From the NCBI RefSeq assembly GCF_008704795.1, contig NZ_CP023690.1, positions 6,520,501-6,584,500 of the forward strand: a stretch of DNA of 64,000 bases. Direction: 5' to 3'. Positions 16,069 through 24,765 of this stretch are shown piece after piece (position 1 is the stretch's first letter; every line of letters starts with the position of its first letter). The DNA is from Streptomyces spectabilis (lineage in GTDB: Bacteria; Actinomycetota; Actinomycetes; Streptomycetales; Streptomycetaceae). The position numbers and the translations under genes are program-made. The notes below the pieces were generated by a model. That model did no database searches. It worked only from the letters and a program-made list of their open reading frames with translations, and had not been told where the DNA came from.

Positions 16069-17835
16069 ATGTGTGGAATCGCGGGCCTGGCCGGAGCCGA
16101 TGCCGCCCGGCATGCCCTGACCGTCGAGGCCATGGGCGCCTCGCAGGCCCACCGCGGTCCGGACGGCACCCTGCACGCCGTCGGCCGGGACAGGCGGGCG
16201 GTGCTGTCCATGAACACGCTGCTGATCGCCAACCCGCAGGCGACACCCGGCCCCTACCTCGACCACGCGTCCGGGGTGCTGCTGGCCTTCAACGGGGAGA
16301 TCTACAACTACCGGCAGCAGGCCAAGGCCTGGGGCATCCGCCTTGACGACTGCGACAGCGATGCGCACGTGCTGCTGCGGGCCTGGATGAAGATCGGCCC
16401 GTCCTGCCTGGAGGCGCTGGACGGCATGTTCGCCCTGGCCGTCCACGACCCCCGCGCCGGGAAGCTGTTCCTCGCGCGGGACCGGCTGGGGGAGAAGCCG
16501 CTCTACTGGCGACTGGACGGCGGTCGCCTGGCCTTCGCCTCCGAGGTCACCACTCTGACCGGCTACGGACCGGCCCCGCTGGTGCTGCGCCCGGAGATGC
16601 TGGGGGTCGAGACGCCGACCGGTGTCGACACTCCGTTCCAGGGCGTTCAACTGCTGGCCCCCGCGGCGCTGCTGACGTTCGATGTCGCCACCGGCTCCTT
16701 GACGCAGACCACCTGGTGGTCCCTGTCCGGCTGCGAGCCCTTCGAGGGCACCTACCAACAGGCCCTGGCGACCCTCTCCACCCTGCTGTTCGAACAGATC
16801 CCGCTCAGGGCTCCGGCCGGCGACTTCGCGCTGCTCCTTTCGGGCGGCCTCGACTCGGCCGTGCTGGCCCACCTGATGCGGCCGCCGGTCTGCGTCACCA
16901 TCCGCTACCCGGGCCAGGACCGCCTGGACGAGTCGCGGACCGCCGCGATGATCGCGCGGGACGTCGGCGCCGAACTGGTGGTGGTCGAACCCGGCCCGAC
17001 CGACTTCGCCACCGCCCTGCCCCACATGACGCGCGCGCTGGACTACCCGATGGGAAACGCGTCCACGTTCTCCGAGTACATGGCCTACCGGAAGATCGCC
17101 GGTCTCGGCCTTCGGGTGGTCACCGGCGGGCTCGGACCGGACGAGTTCTTGATGGGCTACGTCCGCCATGCCCTGGTCCTCTTCGGCGCTGATGCGGTTC
17201 TGGGGGCCGGGATGGATGCCTACCGACCGCTCGCGGCCAAGCTCACGCACACCGCCGGTCAGGACCTGGAGCCGGCCGAGGCCCTGACCCGGCTCGTCCT
17301 GCGCGGCCCCGACCCCGACGGCCGCGTCCGCGACCTGATCACCACGGCCATGGACGGGGCGGGCGGGGACCTGACCCGCGCCCTCACGCTGGCCGATCTG
17401 GCGACGGCCTGGCGGCCGCTGGTGCTGACCAGCGACAAGCTCGCCTCCGCCCACGCCCTCGAACGCAGGTCCCCCTACCTGGCCCGCGACGTGGTGGAGC
17501 TGTCCTATCGCCTTCCGGAGCAGTACAAGATCCGCCATCCCGCGCAGGGCAAGCGGATCCTGCGGGATGTGGCGAAGGCCCTCGGCCTGCCGCGGGAGGT
17601 CTGGGACAGCCGGGACAAGCTCGGCTTCGCCAGCCCCGTCCCGGCCTGGCTGACCGGCCCCCTCGCGGCTTGGGCAGACGCGCGGATCCACACCGCGCTG
17701 GTCGAGGCTCCCCTCTCGCTGAGGCCGCTGCTGGAGGCCGGGCTCAAGCGCGGGGGCCGCTTCGACCGCACCCGGACGCAGGCCCTTATGGCAGCGGCCT
17801 GGATTGCGGACCGAGCGGTGAGGGACGCCGCGTGA
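16069..17835 (+). CDS. Asparagine-synthetase-like glutamine amidotransferase
   Basis: A two-domain enzyme of 588 residues. The glutaminase domain starts with catalytic Cys2 (MCGIAGLAG) and has HRGPDG, FNGEIYNY and ARDRLGEKPLYW; the synthetase domain has the ATP PP-loop SGGLDS at 258-263 and KLGFASPVPAWL near the C-terminus. The motif that reads GEGSDE in E. coli AsnB reads GLGPDE here (354-359), so the general-base Glu is Leu355, which argues against ordinary asparagine synthesis. AsnB-like enzymes such as WbpS and MoeF amidate uronic acids. With a nucleotide-sugar dehydrogenase two genes downstream, I infer a sugar carboxylate as substrate. ATG at 16069 follows GGGAG. Confidence 0.88.
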   Translation: MCGIAGLAGADAARHALTVEAMGASQAHRGPDGTLHAVGRDRRAVLSMNTLLIANPQATPGPYLDHASGVLLAFNGEIYNYRQQAKAWGIRLDDCDSDAHVLLRAWMKIGPSCLEALDGMFALAVHDPRAGKLFLARDRLGEKPLYWRLDGGRLAFASEVTTLTGYGPAPLVLRPEMLGVETPTGVDTPFQGVQLLAPAALLTFDVATGSLTQTTWWSLSGCEPFEGTYQQALATLSTLLFEQIPLRAPAGDFALLLSGGLDSAVLAHLMRPPVCVTIRYPGQDRLDESRTAAMIARDVGAELVVVEPGPTDFATALPHMTRALDYPMGNASTFSEYMAYRKIAGLGLRVVTGGLGPDEFLMGYVRHALVLFGADAVLGAGMDAYRPLAAKLTHTAGQDLEPAEALTRLVLRGPDPDGRVRDLITTAMDGAGGDLTRALTLADLATAWRPLVLTSDKLASAHALERRSPYLARDVVELSYRLPEQYKIRHPAQGKRILRDVAKALGLPREVWDSRDKLGFASPVPAWLTGPLAAWADARIHTALVEAPLSLRPLLEAGLKRGGRFDRTRTQALMAAAWIADRAVRDAA

Positions 17836-17863
17836 TCATCAACTGCCTCACTACGGTGACCGG

Positions 17864-18301
17864 ATGCACCAAGACATCACCCCGGCCCCGGAGCCGTCCA
17901 CCGCCCGCGGAGCGGTCGCGATCATCACCAACCGCCGTGGCGAACTCCTCCTCCATCTGCGCGACGACCTGCCGCACATCGCCTGGCCCCACCACTGGAG
18001 CCTGCTGGGCGGCGGGACCGACCCGGGCGAGAGCCCGGCCGAGACGATCGTCCGCGAACTGGACGAGGAAGCCGGCCTGGCTGCCGAGGAGCTGACCGAG
18101 CTCTTCGAGATCCGTGACGAGCACGGCTCCGGCCAGACCCTCACCGTCTTCGCCGCCCACTGGGACGGCGACGAGAGGCAGTTGCCGCTGGCCGAAGGCG
18201 TCAAGCTCCAGTTCTTCGCCCCCGAGCACCTCGACATCCTCACCATCCCCCCGTTCATCAGGGACGCGATCCACCGCCATACGGCCGCTGAGCCCGCCTG
18301 A
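17864..18301 (+). CDS. NUDIX hydrolase
   Basis: A 145-residue hydrolase of nucleoside diphosphates linked to another group. The Nudix box is intact (GGTDPGESPAETIVRELDEE followed by AGL), with the metal-binding glutamates in REL.EE. The gene starts 28 bases after the amidotransferase stop and precedes the sugar dehydrogenase, so a nucleotide-sugar or a nucleotide by-product is a plausible substrate. An alternative is a housecleaning role such as oxidised-nucleotide removal. The ATG at 17864 is preceded by GGTGACC, a weak ribosome site. Confidence 0.9.
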   Translation: MHQDITPAPEPSTARGAVAIITNRRGELLLHLRDDLPHIAWPHHWSLLGGGTDPGESPAETIVRELDEEAGLAAEELTELFEIRDEHGSGQTLTVFAAHWDGDERQLPLAEGVKLQFFAPEHLDILTIPPFIRDAIHRHTAAEPA

Positions 18302-18309
18302 CTCTGCCT

Positions 18310-18341
18310 CTGGTGGGGTCGTCCGGGGGCGGCCCCACCAG
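18310..18341 (+). promoter_or_regulatory. Hairpin between NUDIX and sugar dehydrogenase genes
   Basis: CTGGTGGGG (18310-18318) and CCCCACCAG (18333-18341) form a perfect nine-base-pair stem with a 14-base loop. The descending arm ends at the first base of the GAAGGA ribosome site of the next gene, so the structure could attenuate transcription or modulate its translation. Confidence 0.5.
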
Positions 18342-18353
18342 AAGGACACCTCT

Positions 18354-19673
18354 GTGAAGCTCACCGTGATCGGCTGCGGCTACCTCGGCGCCACCCACGC
18401 GGCCTGCATGGCCGAACTCGGCCACGAAGTACTGGGCGTGGAAGCCGACCTGGACAAGGTCGCGATCCTCAACTCCGGCAGGGCCCCCTTCCACGAACGC
18501 GACCTCGACGGCCTCCTGGCCGAGCACACCGCCAGCGGACGCCTGACGTTCACCGCCTCCTGCGCGGAAGCTGCCGAGTTCGCCGACCTGCACTTCATCG
18601 CTGTCGGCACCCCGCAGCGGCCCGACGGCGCCGGCTACGACCTCACCCAGCTCTTCACAGCCGTTCGCCGGCTCGCCCCCCGGCTCACAGCCCCGGCGGT
18701 GGTCGCCGTCAAGTCCACCGTCCCGGTCGGCACCGCTCCGCGCGTCCGCGACCTGCTGCACGCGTACGCACCCGCCGGAGACGCGGTCGAGGTCGCCTGG
18801 AACCCGGAGTTCCTGCGCGAGTCGTGCGCCGTCGAGGACACTCTCCGCCCCGACCGGCTCGTCCTCGGCTTCCCCGCCGAGCACTCCTGGGCCGAGACCG
18901 TGCTGCGGCAGTGCTACAGCGAGATCATCGAAGCGGGAACGCCGACGATCACCACCGACTGGGCCACCGCCGAGCTCGCCAAGGGCGCCGCGAACTCCTT
19001 CCTAGCCACGAAGATCTCCTTCATCAACGCGATGGCTGAGGTCTGCGAAGCCTCCGGCGCTGACGTCGCCCAGCTCGCCGACATCCTCGGACACGACATC
19101 CGCATCGGTCCCCGCGGCATGCGGCCCGGCCTCGGCTTCGGCGGCGGCTGCCTGCCCAAGGACCTCGCGGGCTTCATCGCCCGCGCCGACGAACTCGACG
19201 CTGCCGCAGCCGTCGGCATCCTCCGCGAAGCCGCCGCAGTCAACGCCCGTCGCCGCCGACGTGTCGTCGACCTCGCCCGCGAAGAGCTCGGCACCGACTT
19301 GCGAGGCAAGCGGATCACGATGTGGGGCGCGGCCTTCAAACCCGAGACCGACGACATCCGCGACTCGCCCGCCCTCGCCGTCGCCCAGGTCCTCCACGAC
19401 CTCGGCGCCACTGTCACCGTCACCGACCCCGAAGCCCTCGACAACGCGCGCAAGCTTCATCCCGAACTCGACTACGCCGAGGACCCGGTCGACGCCGTCC
19501 AGGATGCCGACCTGCTGTTGCACCTGACCGAATGGCCGCATTACTCCCGCATCGATCCCCAGCGGCTCACCGGCCGCGCCGTGAGCTCCACGGTCATCGA
19601 CGGTCGCGGCACCTTGGACGCCCACCGCTGGAGCGAAGCGGGATGGACCGTCCGAGCCCTCGGCCGCCCCTGA
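18354..19673 (+). CDS. UDP-glucose/GDP-mannose dehydrogenase family enzyme
   Basis: NAD-dependent four-electron oxidation of a nucleotide hexose to the hexuronic acid. The 439-residue protein has the Rossmann motif GCGYLGATHAAC at residues 7-18, the substrate loop NPEFLRESCAVEDTLRPDR, the helix AELAKGAANSFLATKISFIN, and catalytic Cys266 in GFGGGCLPKD, so it looks fully active. Whether the sugar is UDP-glucose, UDP-GlcNAc/ManNAc or GDP-mannose is not determinable. GTG at 18354 follows GAAGGA. Third gene of the amidotransferase cassette, ending convergent to tetR. Confidence 0.92.
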   Translation: MKLTVIGCGYLGATHAACMAELGHEVLGVEADLDKVAILNSGRAPFHERDLDGLLAEHTASGRLTFTASCAEAAEFADLHFIAVGTPQRPDGAGYDLTQLFTAVRRLAPRLTAPAVVAVKSTVPVGTAPRVRDLLHAYAPAGDAVEVAWNPEFLRESCAVEDTLRPDRLVLGFPAEHSWAETVLRQCYSEIIEAGTPTITTDWATAELAKGAANSFLATKISFINAMAEVCEASGADVAQLADILGHDIRIGPRGMRPGLGFGGGCLPKDLAGFIARADELDAAAAVGILREAAAVNARRRRRVVDLAREELGTDLRGKRITMWGAAFKPETDDIRDSPALAVAQVLHDLGATVTVTDPEALDNARKLHPELDYAEDPVDAVQDADLLLHLTEWPHYSRIDPQRLTGRAVSSTVIDGRGTLDAHRWSEAGWTVRALGRP

Positions 19674-19675
19674 CG

Positions 19676-19696
19676 CGTCCCCGGGGGACGGGGACG
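19676..19696. terminator. Bidirectional terminator between convergent genes
   Basis: CGTCCCC (19676-19682) pairs with GGGGACG (19690-19696) across a seven-base loop, directly after the dehydrogenase stop and before the tetR stop. Confidence 0.6.
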
Positions 19697-19706
19697 GCGG
19701 CATGGA

Positions 19707-20357
19707 TCAGTCGGCCTGCGTCGAAGCCACCTCGTTCACCAGGGCCGTTGCCTCCGGGAGGGGGAGGCCTGCCGCGGTCAGGAAGGTGGTGGCGGCCGCG
19801 CGGCCCGCCTCCTCCGTGTCGAGGATGCCGTCGTTCACCGCCTCCATGAGGCCGAAGACGATGCTTTCGAGGACGTAGACCAGGGCGCGCGGCGGCACCT
19901 GTGTGGTGAACCTGCCCTCGTCCAGGGCGCGTTGGAACATCACGACGCCCGCCTCGTTCATGGGGGCGAGGCGTTCGCGGATGCCGTCCATGGTGACGGC
20001 GCGCTGGGCCAGGGAGAGCAGCAGGCGGTAGCGGTCGGTGACGCGCCAGACGCCGAGCATCGCGGCGGCGATGGCGCGCGTCGGCTCCTCGGCGTCGGCG
20101 TAGGCGGCGGAGTGCGCGGCCATCACCGCTTCGACGGCCTCGTCGAGGAGGGCGGTGACCAGGGCGTCGCGGCTCGGGAAGTGGCCGTAGACCGTGCGGC
20201 GCACCACCCCGGCGCCCCGGGCGATCTGGTCCATGGACGCGTCCGGGTCCCGGGTCAGCTCGGTGTGGGCGACGTCGAGGATGCGGCGGCGGTTGGCGTC
20301 CGCGCGGGCCGTGGCGGCGTTCACGGTGCCCGACGGCGTCGGCTTCGTACGGCTCAT
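19707..20357 (-). CDS. TetR-family repressor
   Basis: A 216-residue repressor with an N-terminal helix-turn-helix (residues about 20-65: ILDVAHTELTRDPDASMDQI then GVVRRTVYGHFPSRDALV) and an all-helical ligand-binding domain. ATG at 20357 (MSRTKPT) is chosen because similarity to the family begins soon after; an ATG nine codons upstream lies closer to the operator. It is divergent from a DHA2 efflux gene, and three 18-bp near-palindromes lie between them, so it most likely represses both itself and the pump until a toxic ligand binds. Confidence 0.92.
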   Translation of the reverse strand: MSRTKPTPSGTVNAATARADANRRRILDVAHTELTRDPDASMDQIARGAGVVRRTVYGHFPSRDALVTALLDEAVEAVMAAHSAAYADAEEPTRAIAAAMLGVWRVTDRYRLLLSLAQRAVTMDGIRERLAPMNEAGVVMFQRALDEGRFTTQVPPRALVYVLESIVFGLMEAVNDGILDTEEAGRAAATTFLTAAGLPLPEATALVNEVASTQAD

Positions 20358-20385
20358 GGCGCCATTGTGCCGCCGATCCATGTAC

Positions 20386-20403
20386 TTGCACATCGCTGTG
20401 CAA
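20386..20403. promoter_or_regulatory. TetR operator candidate 1
   Basis: TTGCACATCGCTGTGCAA has perfect 7-bp arms TTGCACA/TGTGCAA around TCGC. It lies next to the tetR start and may overlap the tetR promoter. Confidence 0.75.
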
Positions 20404-20424
20404 GACGGCTGCCTGTGAGCTACA

Positions 20425-20460
20425 TTGCACAGCGACGTGCAATTACACAGTGATGTGCAA
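20425..20460. promoter_or_regulatory. TetR operator candidates 2 and 3, abutting
   Basis: TTGCACAGCGACGTGCAA (20425-20442) and TTACACAGTGATGTGCAA (20443-20460) are two further 18-bp copies of the same symmetric site, directly adjoining each other. They lie just before the ribosome site of the efflux gene, consistent with repression of its promoter; copy 1 begins 39 bases upstream of copy 2. Confidence 0.75.
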
Positions 20461-20496
20461 GTTCCTGCGCCCGACGTACCCCGAGGGGTGACCCCG

Positions 20497-22188
20497 ATGC
20501 CTTTGACGATCAATGAGCCGGTGGAGCGGATGGACCGGCCCTACGCCCGCCGCTGGTGGGCACTGCTCGTGCTGTGCCTGAGCCTGCTGATCGCCGTCAT
20601 GGCGAACACCGCGCTGACGGTGGCGGCGCCCGACATGACCCGCGACCTCGACCTCAGCAGCTCCGACCTGCAATGGGTCATCGACGCGTACACGGTCCCG
20701 TACGCCGCCCTGATGCTGCTGTTCGGCGCGATCGGCGACAAGTACAGCCGGCGCGGCGCACTCGTGCTCGGGCTGCTCGTGCTCAGCGCGGGCGCGGCGG
20801 CGGGGGCGCTCGCCGACACCTCCACGGCCGTCATCGTGGCGCGCGGCGTGATGGGGGTCGGCGCGGCAATGATCATGCCCGCGACGCTCTCGCTGCTCGC
20901 GGCGACGTTCCCGCGCGAGGAGCGGGCGAAGGCGATCACGCTGTGGGCGGCCACCTCCGGCATCGCGATCGCCGCGGGGCCGCTCATCGCGGGCCTGCTC
21001 CTGGAGGACCACGGCTGGGCGTCGACGTTCCTCATCGACGTCCCCGTGGCGGCCGTCGCGATCGTCGGCGCGTTCGTCTTCGTGCCGCCGTCGAAGTCCT
21101 CGTCGGCCGGGCGCATCGACTACGTGGGCGGGCTCCTTTCCGTCGTCTGGATCGGCGCGCTCATCTACATGATCATCGAGGGGCCCGGCTTCGGGTGGGG
21201 CGCGAGCGCCGTCACGGCCGCCGTGGTCGCCGCCGTCGGACTCGTCGTCTTCGTCGTCTGGGAGCTGCGCCATCCGCGCCCCGTCCTGGACGTCCGCAAG
21301 TTCGCGCAGCGCGGCTTCTCCGGCTCCAACCTGGCGGTGTCCCTCTTCTTCGTGGCCGCCTTCGGCGCCTTCTACTTCCTCACCCAGCACCTCCAGTTCG
21401 TCCTGGAGTACGACCCGCTGGAGACGGGCGTGCGCATGCTGCCGCTCGCGGGCGCGGTGTTCGTCGGCTCCGCGCTCACCGGCTTCCTCACGCCGAGGCT
21501 CGGCGCGAAGGTGATGGTCACCGCGGGCATGGTCGGCGGCACCACCGCCCTGGCCCTGCTCACGGCCGTCGACGCGACGTCGTCGTACGGGGACTTCGTG
21601 CTGCCCCTCGTCGTCCTCGGCCTGTCGATGGGCCTCGCGGTCTCGCCCTGCACGGACGCGATCATGGGCGCCTTCCCGGAGTCGGAGCTCGGCGTCGGCG
21701 GCGCCGTCAACGACACCTCGCTCGAACTGGGCGGCTCCCTCGGCATCGCCGTCCTCGGCTCGGTCCTCGGCACCTCGTACGCCGACGGCCTCGCCGACGA
21801 GACGGCGGGCAGCAAGCTCCCGGCGTCCGCCCTGGAGCAGGCCCAGGACTCCGTCGGCGCGGGCGGCGGCGTCGCCCAGGCGATCGGACAGCAGGCCCAG
21901 CGCCTCGCCGAGCAGGCCGCGGGCGCCGACTCCCCGCGGAAGGCCGCCGAACTGAAGGCCCAGGCCGCCGAACTCGCCCAGGGCGCCGAGCAGATGAAGC
22001 ACGCCGTGGGCACCTCGTTCTCCGACGCGGTGGCCCACACCAGCCTGGTCGGCGCGGTCGTCCTCGGCGTCGGCACGCTGATCGTGGCGGTCCTCCTGCC
22101 GAGGAAGGGCCGGACGCCCGCGGAGCCCGCCCGCACCGCCGCCGCGCCCGCTCCCGACGCGCGGAAGGAACCCGTGTCACAGGCCTGA
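20497..22188 (+). CDS. MFS drug efflux transporter, DHA2 (14-TMS) family
   Basis: Proton-driven multidrug exporter of 563 residues. The first membrane segment WWALLVLCLSLLIAVMANTA is followed by the family motifs LQWVIDAYTVPYAALMLLFG and GDKYSRRG (motif A), and the motif-C-like region GIAIAAGPLIAGLLLE. A long helical Gln/Ala-rich loop (about residues 455-520) separates the last two membrane segments, as in many actinobacterial DHA2 pumps. ATG at 20497 is preceded by GAGGGG. Regulation by the divergent TetR protein is likely. Confidence 0.93.
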   Translation: MPLTINEPVERMDRPYARRWWALLVLCLSLLIAVMANTALTVAAPDMTRDLDLSSSDLQWVIDAYTVPYAALMLLFGAIGDKYSRRGALVLGLLVLSAGAAAGALADTSTAVIVARGVMGVGAAMIMPATLSLLAATFPREERAKAITLWAATSGIAIAAGPLIAGLLLEDHGWASTFLIDVPVAAVAIVGAFVFVPPSKSSSAGRIDYVGGLLSVVWIGALIYMIIEGPGFGWGASAVTAAVVAAVGLVVFVVWELRHPRPVLDVRKFAQRGFSGSNLAVSLFFVAAFGAFYFLTQHLQFVLEYDPLETGVRMLPLAGAVFVGSALTGFLTPRLGAKVMVTAGMVGGTTALALLTAVDATSSYGDFVLPLVVLGLSMGLAVSPCTDAIMGAFPESELGVGGAVNDTSLELGGSLGIAVLGSVLGTSYADGLADETAGSKLPASALEQAQDSVGAGGGVAQAIGQQAQRLAEQAAGADSPRKAAELKAQAAELAQGAEQMKHAVGTSFSDAVAHTSLVGAVVLGVGTLIVAVLLPRKGRTPAEPARTAAAPAPDARKEPVSQA

Positions 22189-22256
22189 CGCCGTCGGCCG
22201 CGCGACCTCGTCGAACCGGTGGCCCGGCGATCAGCTCCTTGCCATGATGCTGACCC

Positions 22257-24674
22257 ATGGAAACGGGAAGGCCGGGGCCCGCGGGTGTCCGCTGGATGCT
22301 CGGCGGCGGCGTGGTGGTCCTGGTCGCCGGGTGCCTCTGGGCAGGCTGGTCCGTGTCCCGCGGCGGGCTCCAACCCCAGGACGTGTCAGGGGTGTTGGGG
22401 CTGCCCGTCGGCATTCTCGGCGTCCTCGTCGGCGCCGCCGTCAGCCTCAGCGCGCTGCGCCTGCAGCAGGCGACGGACGCCCGGGCCGTCGCGCTCGACG
22501 GGCTCGCCGCGACCGTCGAGGAGATCGAGGTCGCCGAGCGCGCGCACATGCTCGGCAACGGCGCGCACCTGATCGACCTGCGCGTCGAGGTCACCCCCCG
22601 GCAGGGCGGCACCGAACCGCCGGGACCGCAGCGGCTCTCCGACGTGGCGGCCTGGTACTGCGCCGCGCCGGGCCGCCTCGTCGTCACCGGGGCGCCCGGC
22701 GGCGGGAAGACGGTCTTCGCCGTGCACCTGGTCGTCCGGCTGCTCGCCGCGCGCGGGCCCGCGGACCCGGTGCCCGTGCGGCTCGCCATCGGGGACCTGC
22801 CCGCGCCCCGCACCCACCGGCGCTGGTGGGGCCGCTGGCGCACGGTGGGCGGCTTCGAACGCTGGCTGACGAACAGCCTGGTCAAGGTGTACCGGCTGCG
22901 GGAGCGCACCGCCGCGGACCTCGTCGCGCGGCGCCTCGTCATCCCCGTACTGGACGGGCTCGACGAGATGGACACGGAGGTCGAAGGGGATGCGCCGAGC
23001 CGGGCGCAGCAGGCCCTCGACGAGCTGAACGCCTACGAGTCCGTGGACGGCAGCGCGCCCGTCGTCCTGACCTGCCGCGAGCAGCGGTACGCGGAGCTGT
23101 CCGAACGCTACGCCTGGCTGCGGCAGTCGGCGCTGCTGCGGATCGCGGGCGTCGAGGCCGACGAGGCCCGCCGCTACGTCGAGTCCCGGTCCGACGGCCG
23201 GGGCTCGCCGCTGGACGCGCTGCTCGAGGGCGCGGGCGAGGCCGTGGCCCAGGCGCTCAGCTCGCCGTTCTACCTGGGGCTCGCGTACGCGGTGTACGGG
23301 GAGGCGGGGCGGGGCCAGGCCCAGCCGCCGACGGACCTCGGAACGGCGGACGAGGTCCGGGAGCACCTCCTGGCCCACTACATCCCGGCGGCGACGCGGG
23401 CCGCGAACGCGGCGGCGCGGCAGGCGCGGCGGCGCGTCGTCGCGACGGAGTCGCCCTGGGGCCGTCAGGGGGAGTACGAGCCCGCGCGTGTGCATCAGTG
23501 GTTGCACCACATGGCGGGGGAGGAGGGGAGGCTGTCGTCGCTCGGCCAGGCCCTCGGGGTGACCAGGGCGCGCGTGCTCGGGGGTGTGGTCATGGCGCTG
23601 CTGGTCGGGGCGGCGCTTATGTGGGGTCAGGCCGTGCAAAGGCTCTTCCCCGCCCGCTGGTGGGATCACGAGCACGGTGTCGTGGTGTCCGTGGCTGTGG
23701 CCGCGGTGGTGGGGGCGCTCGCCGGGGCCCTGTTCGTGATGGCGGTGTCCGACGAGATGGCCTTCACGCCGACGGACGAGGTGCGCGGCGTCCGCGCGAG
23801 CCTGAGGAGTCGGCTGGGCCGGGCCGCCGCACAGTGGGCAGAGATCGCTTCCTGGACCCTCCTGCTGCCGGGCATGCTCGTCCTGGGGGCCACGAGCCGC
23901 GTCGCGGGCTGGCTGGAGTGGGCCCCGGAGCACGCGTTGTACGGAGTGGGCGCCGTCGTCGGCTTCAGCTGCTGCGTGGGGATCGCGGCCAGCGAGTCCA
24001 CGGTCGCTCACAAGGACGTCCCCAGCCTCCTCGGGTGCTTGCTGACGCCCCCGATCGGCTGGTTGCTCGGGGCCCTGACGCCGGAGGCCGAGAGCTTGCC
24101 GGGGCGCGTGATCGCCTACGCCGCGATCTGGGGTTTCGGCGTTCTCCTGGTGGGCTGGACCGGCGCCACGGGCTTTTCCTTCGCGGTGGGGTTCGGCATG
24201 TACCTGGTGGCGGCATGGCCCGGAACAGCAGGGCCCGGCGGCGGGTTCTGGGGCGGCGTCGGAGCCGGGCTCATCGCCTTCTACGTGCTGGGCTGTCTGT
24301 TCCTCGGCGCGGGCTCCGCCGAGCGGACCTGGCGGGGCGTGGGGCGCGTGCGGCGAGTGATGCGCCTGCCCACGTGGCTCAGGATGGTGCTCATCCCGTT
24401 CATCCTGGGCGTGGTGGGGGAGGAGTTGCTCGGATTGGCCGGGGTGGTCGGCGTGGCCATGGTGTGGGTCGCGGCGAGCGCGGCTCTGCTGCTCGCCATT
24501 CTGCTGGTGGGGCTGGTCGCGGTCTGCCTGGGCCGCATCCCGCTCCACACCGACGCCTTCACCACCTGGGCCTACCACGCGGGCCTGCTCCGCATCGTCG
24601 GCGGCGACTACCAGTTCCGCCACAGCGAGCTGCACGCCTGGCTGGTGCGCAACCCCCGCGCCCCCGCCCCCTGA
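22257..24674 (+). CDS. Membrane-anchored NACHT-type NTPase
   Basis: An 805-residue STAND-type NTPase. Two N-terminal membrane segments (about 14-33 and 47-66) precede a NACHT-like domain with Walker A GAPGGGKT at 145-152 and Walker B VLDGLDEM at about 232-239, where the extra acidic residues are typical of NACHT. From about residue 440 onward there are many more hydrophobic segments, predicted to form a polytopic membrane domain. No sensor repeats or nuclease effector domain are visible. Bacterial NACHT proteins often act in anti-phage defence, with the C-terminus as sensor, but membrane NACHT proteins of streptomycetes are largely uncharacterised. The ATG at 22257 has only a weak ribosome site. 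Confidence 0.85.
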   Translation: METGRPGPAGVRWMLGGGVVVLVAGCLWAGWSVSRGGLQPQDVSGVLGLPVGILGVLVGAAVSLSALRLQQATDARAVALDGLAATVEEIEVAERAHMLGNGAHLIDLRVEVTPRQGGTEPPGPQRLSDVAAWYCAAPGRLVVTGAPGGGKTVFAVHLVVRLLAARGPADPVPVRLAIGDLPAPRTHRRWWGRWRTVGGFERWLTNSLVKVYRLRERTAADLVARRLVIPVLDGLDEMDTEVEGDAPSRAQQALDELNAYESVDGSAPVVLTCREQRYAELSERYAWLRQSALLRIAGVEADEARRYVESRSDGRGSPLDALLEGAGEAVAQALSSPFYLGLAYAVYGEAGRGQAQPPTDLGTADEVREHLLAHYIPAATRAANAAARQARRRVVATESPWGRQGEYEPARVHQWLHHMAGEEGRLSSLGQALGVTRARVLGGVVMALLVGAALMWGQAVQRLFPARWWDHEHGVVVSVAVAAVVGALAGALFVMAVSDEMAFTPTDEVRGVRASLRSRLGRAAAQWAEIASWTLLLPGMLVLGATSRVAGWLEWAPEHALYGVGAVVGFSCCVGIAASESTVAHKDVPSLLGCLLTPPIGWLLGALTPEAESLPGRVIAYAAIWGFGVLLVGWTGATGFSFAVGFGMYLVAAWPGTAGPGGGFWGGVGAGLIAFYVLGCLFLGAGSAERTWRGVGRVRRVMRLPTWLRMVLIPFILGVVGEELLGLAGVVGVAMVWVAASAALLLAILLVGLVAVCLGRIPLHTDAFTTWAYHAGLLRIVGGDYQFRHSELHAWLVRNPRAPAP

Positions 24675-24765
24675 AATGCCGTTGACGGCGGCGAACGGGC
24701 CCCGCCACGCTGAGAGTCCTCGGGCCGCCCGACCAGCGGCCGCGGTACGACGGGGGAGTTCACCC

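Noticed and set aside
15805..17691. Upstream extension of the XRE-TPR regulator to 1092 residues
   Set aside because: The extension runs antisense through the amidotransferase gene and has no family similarity; a start at 15804 has a ribosome site.
22244..24685. 813-codon frame overlapping the NACHT gene
   Set aside because: It is the neighbouring reading frame; only the frame starting at 22257 shows Walker motifs and membrane segments.
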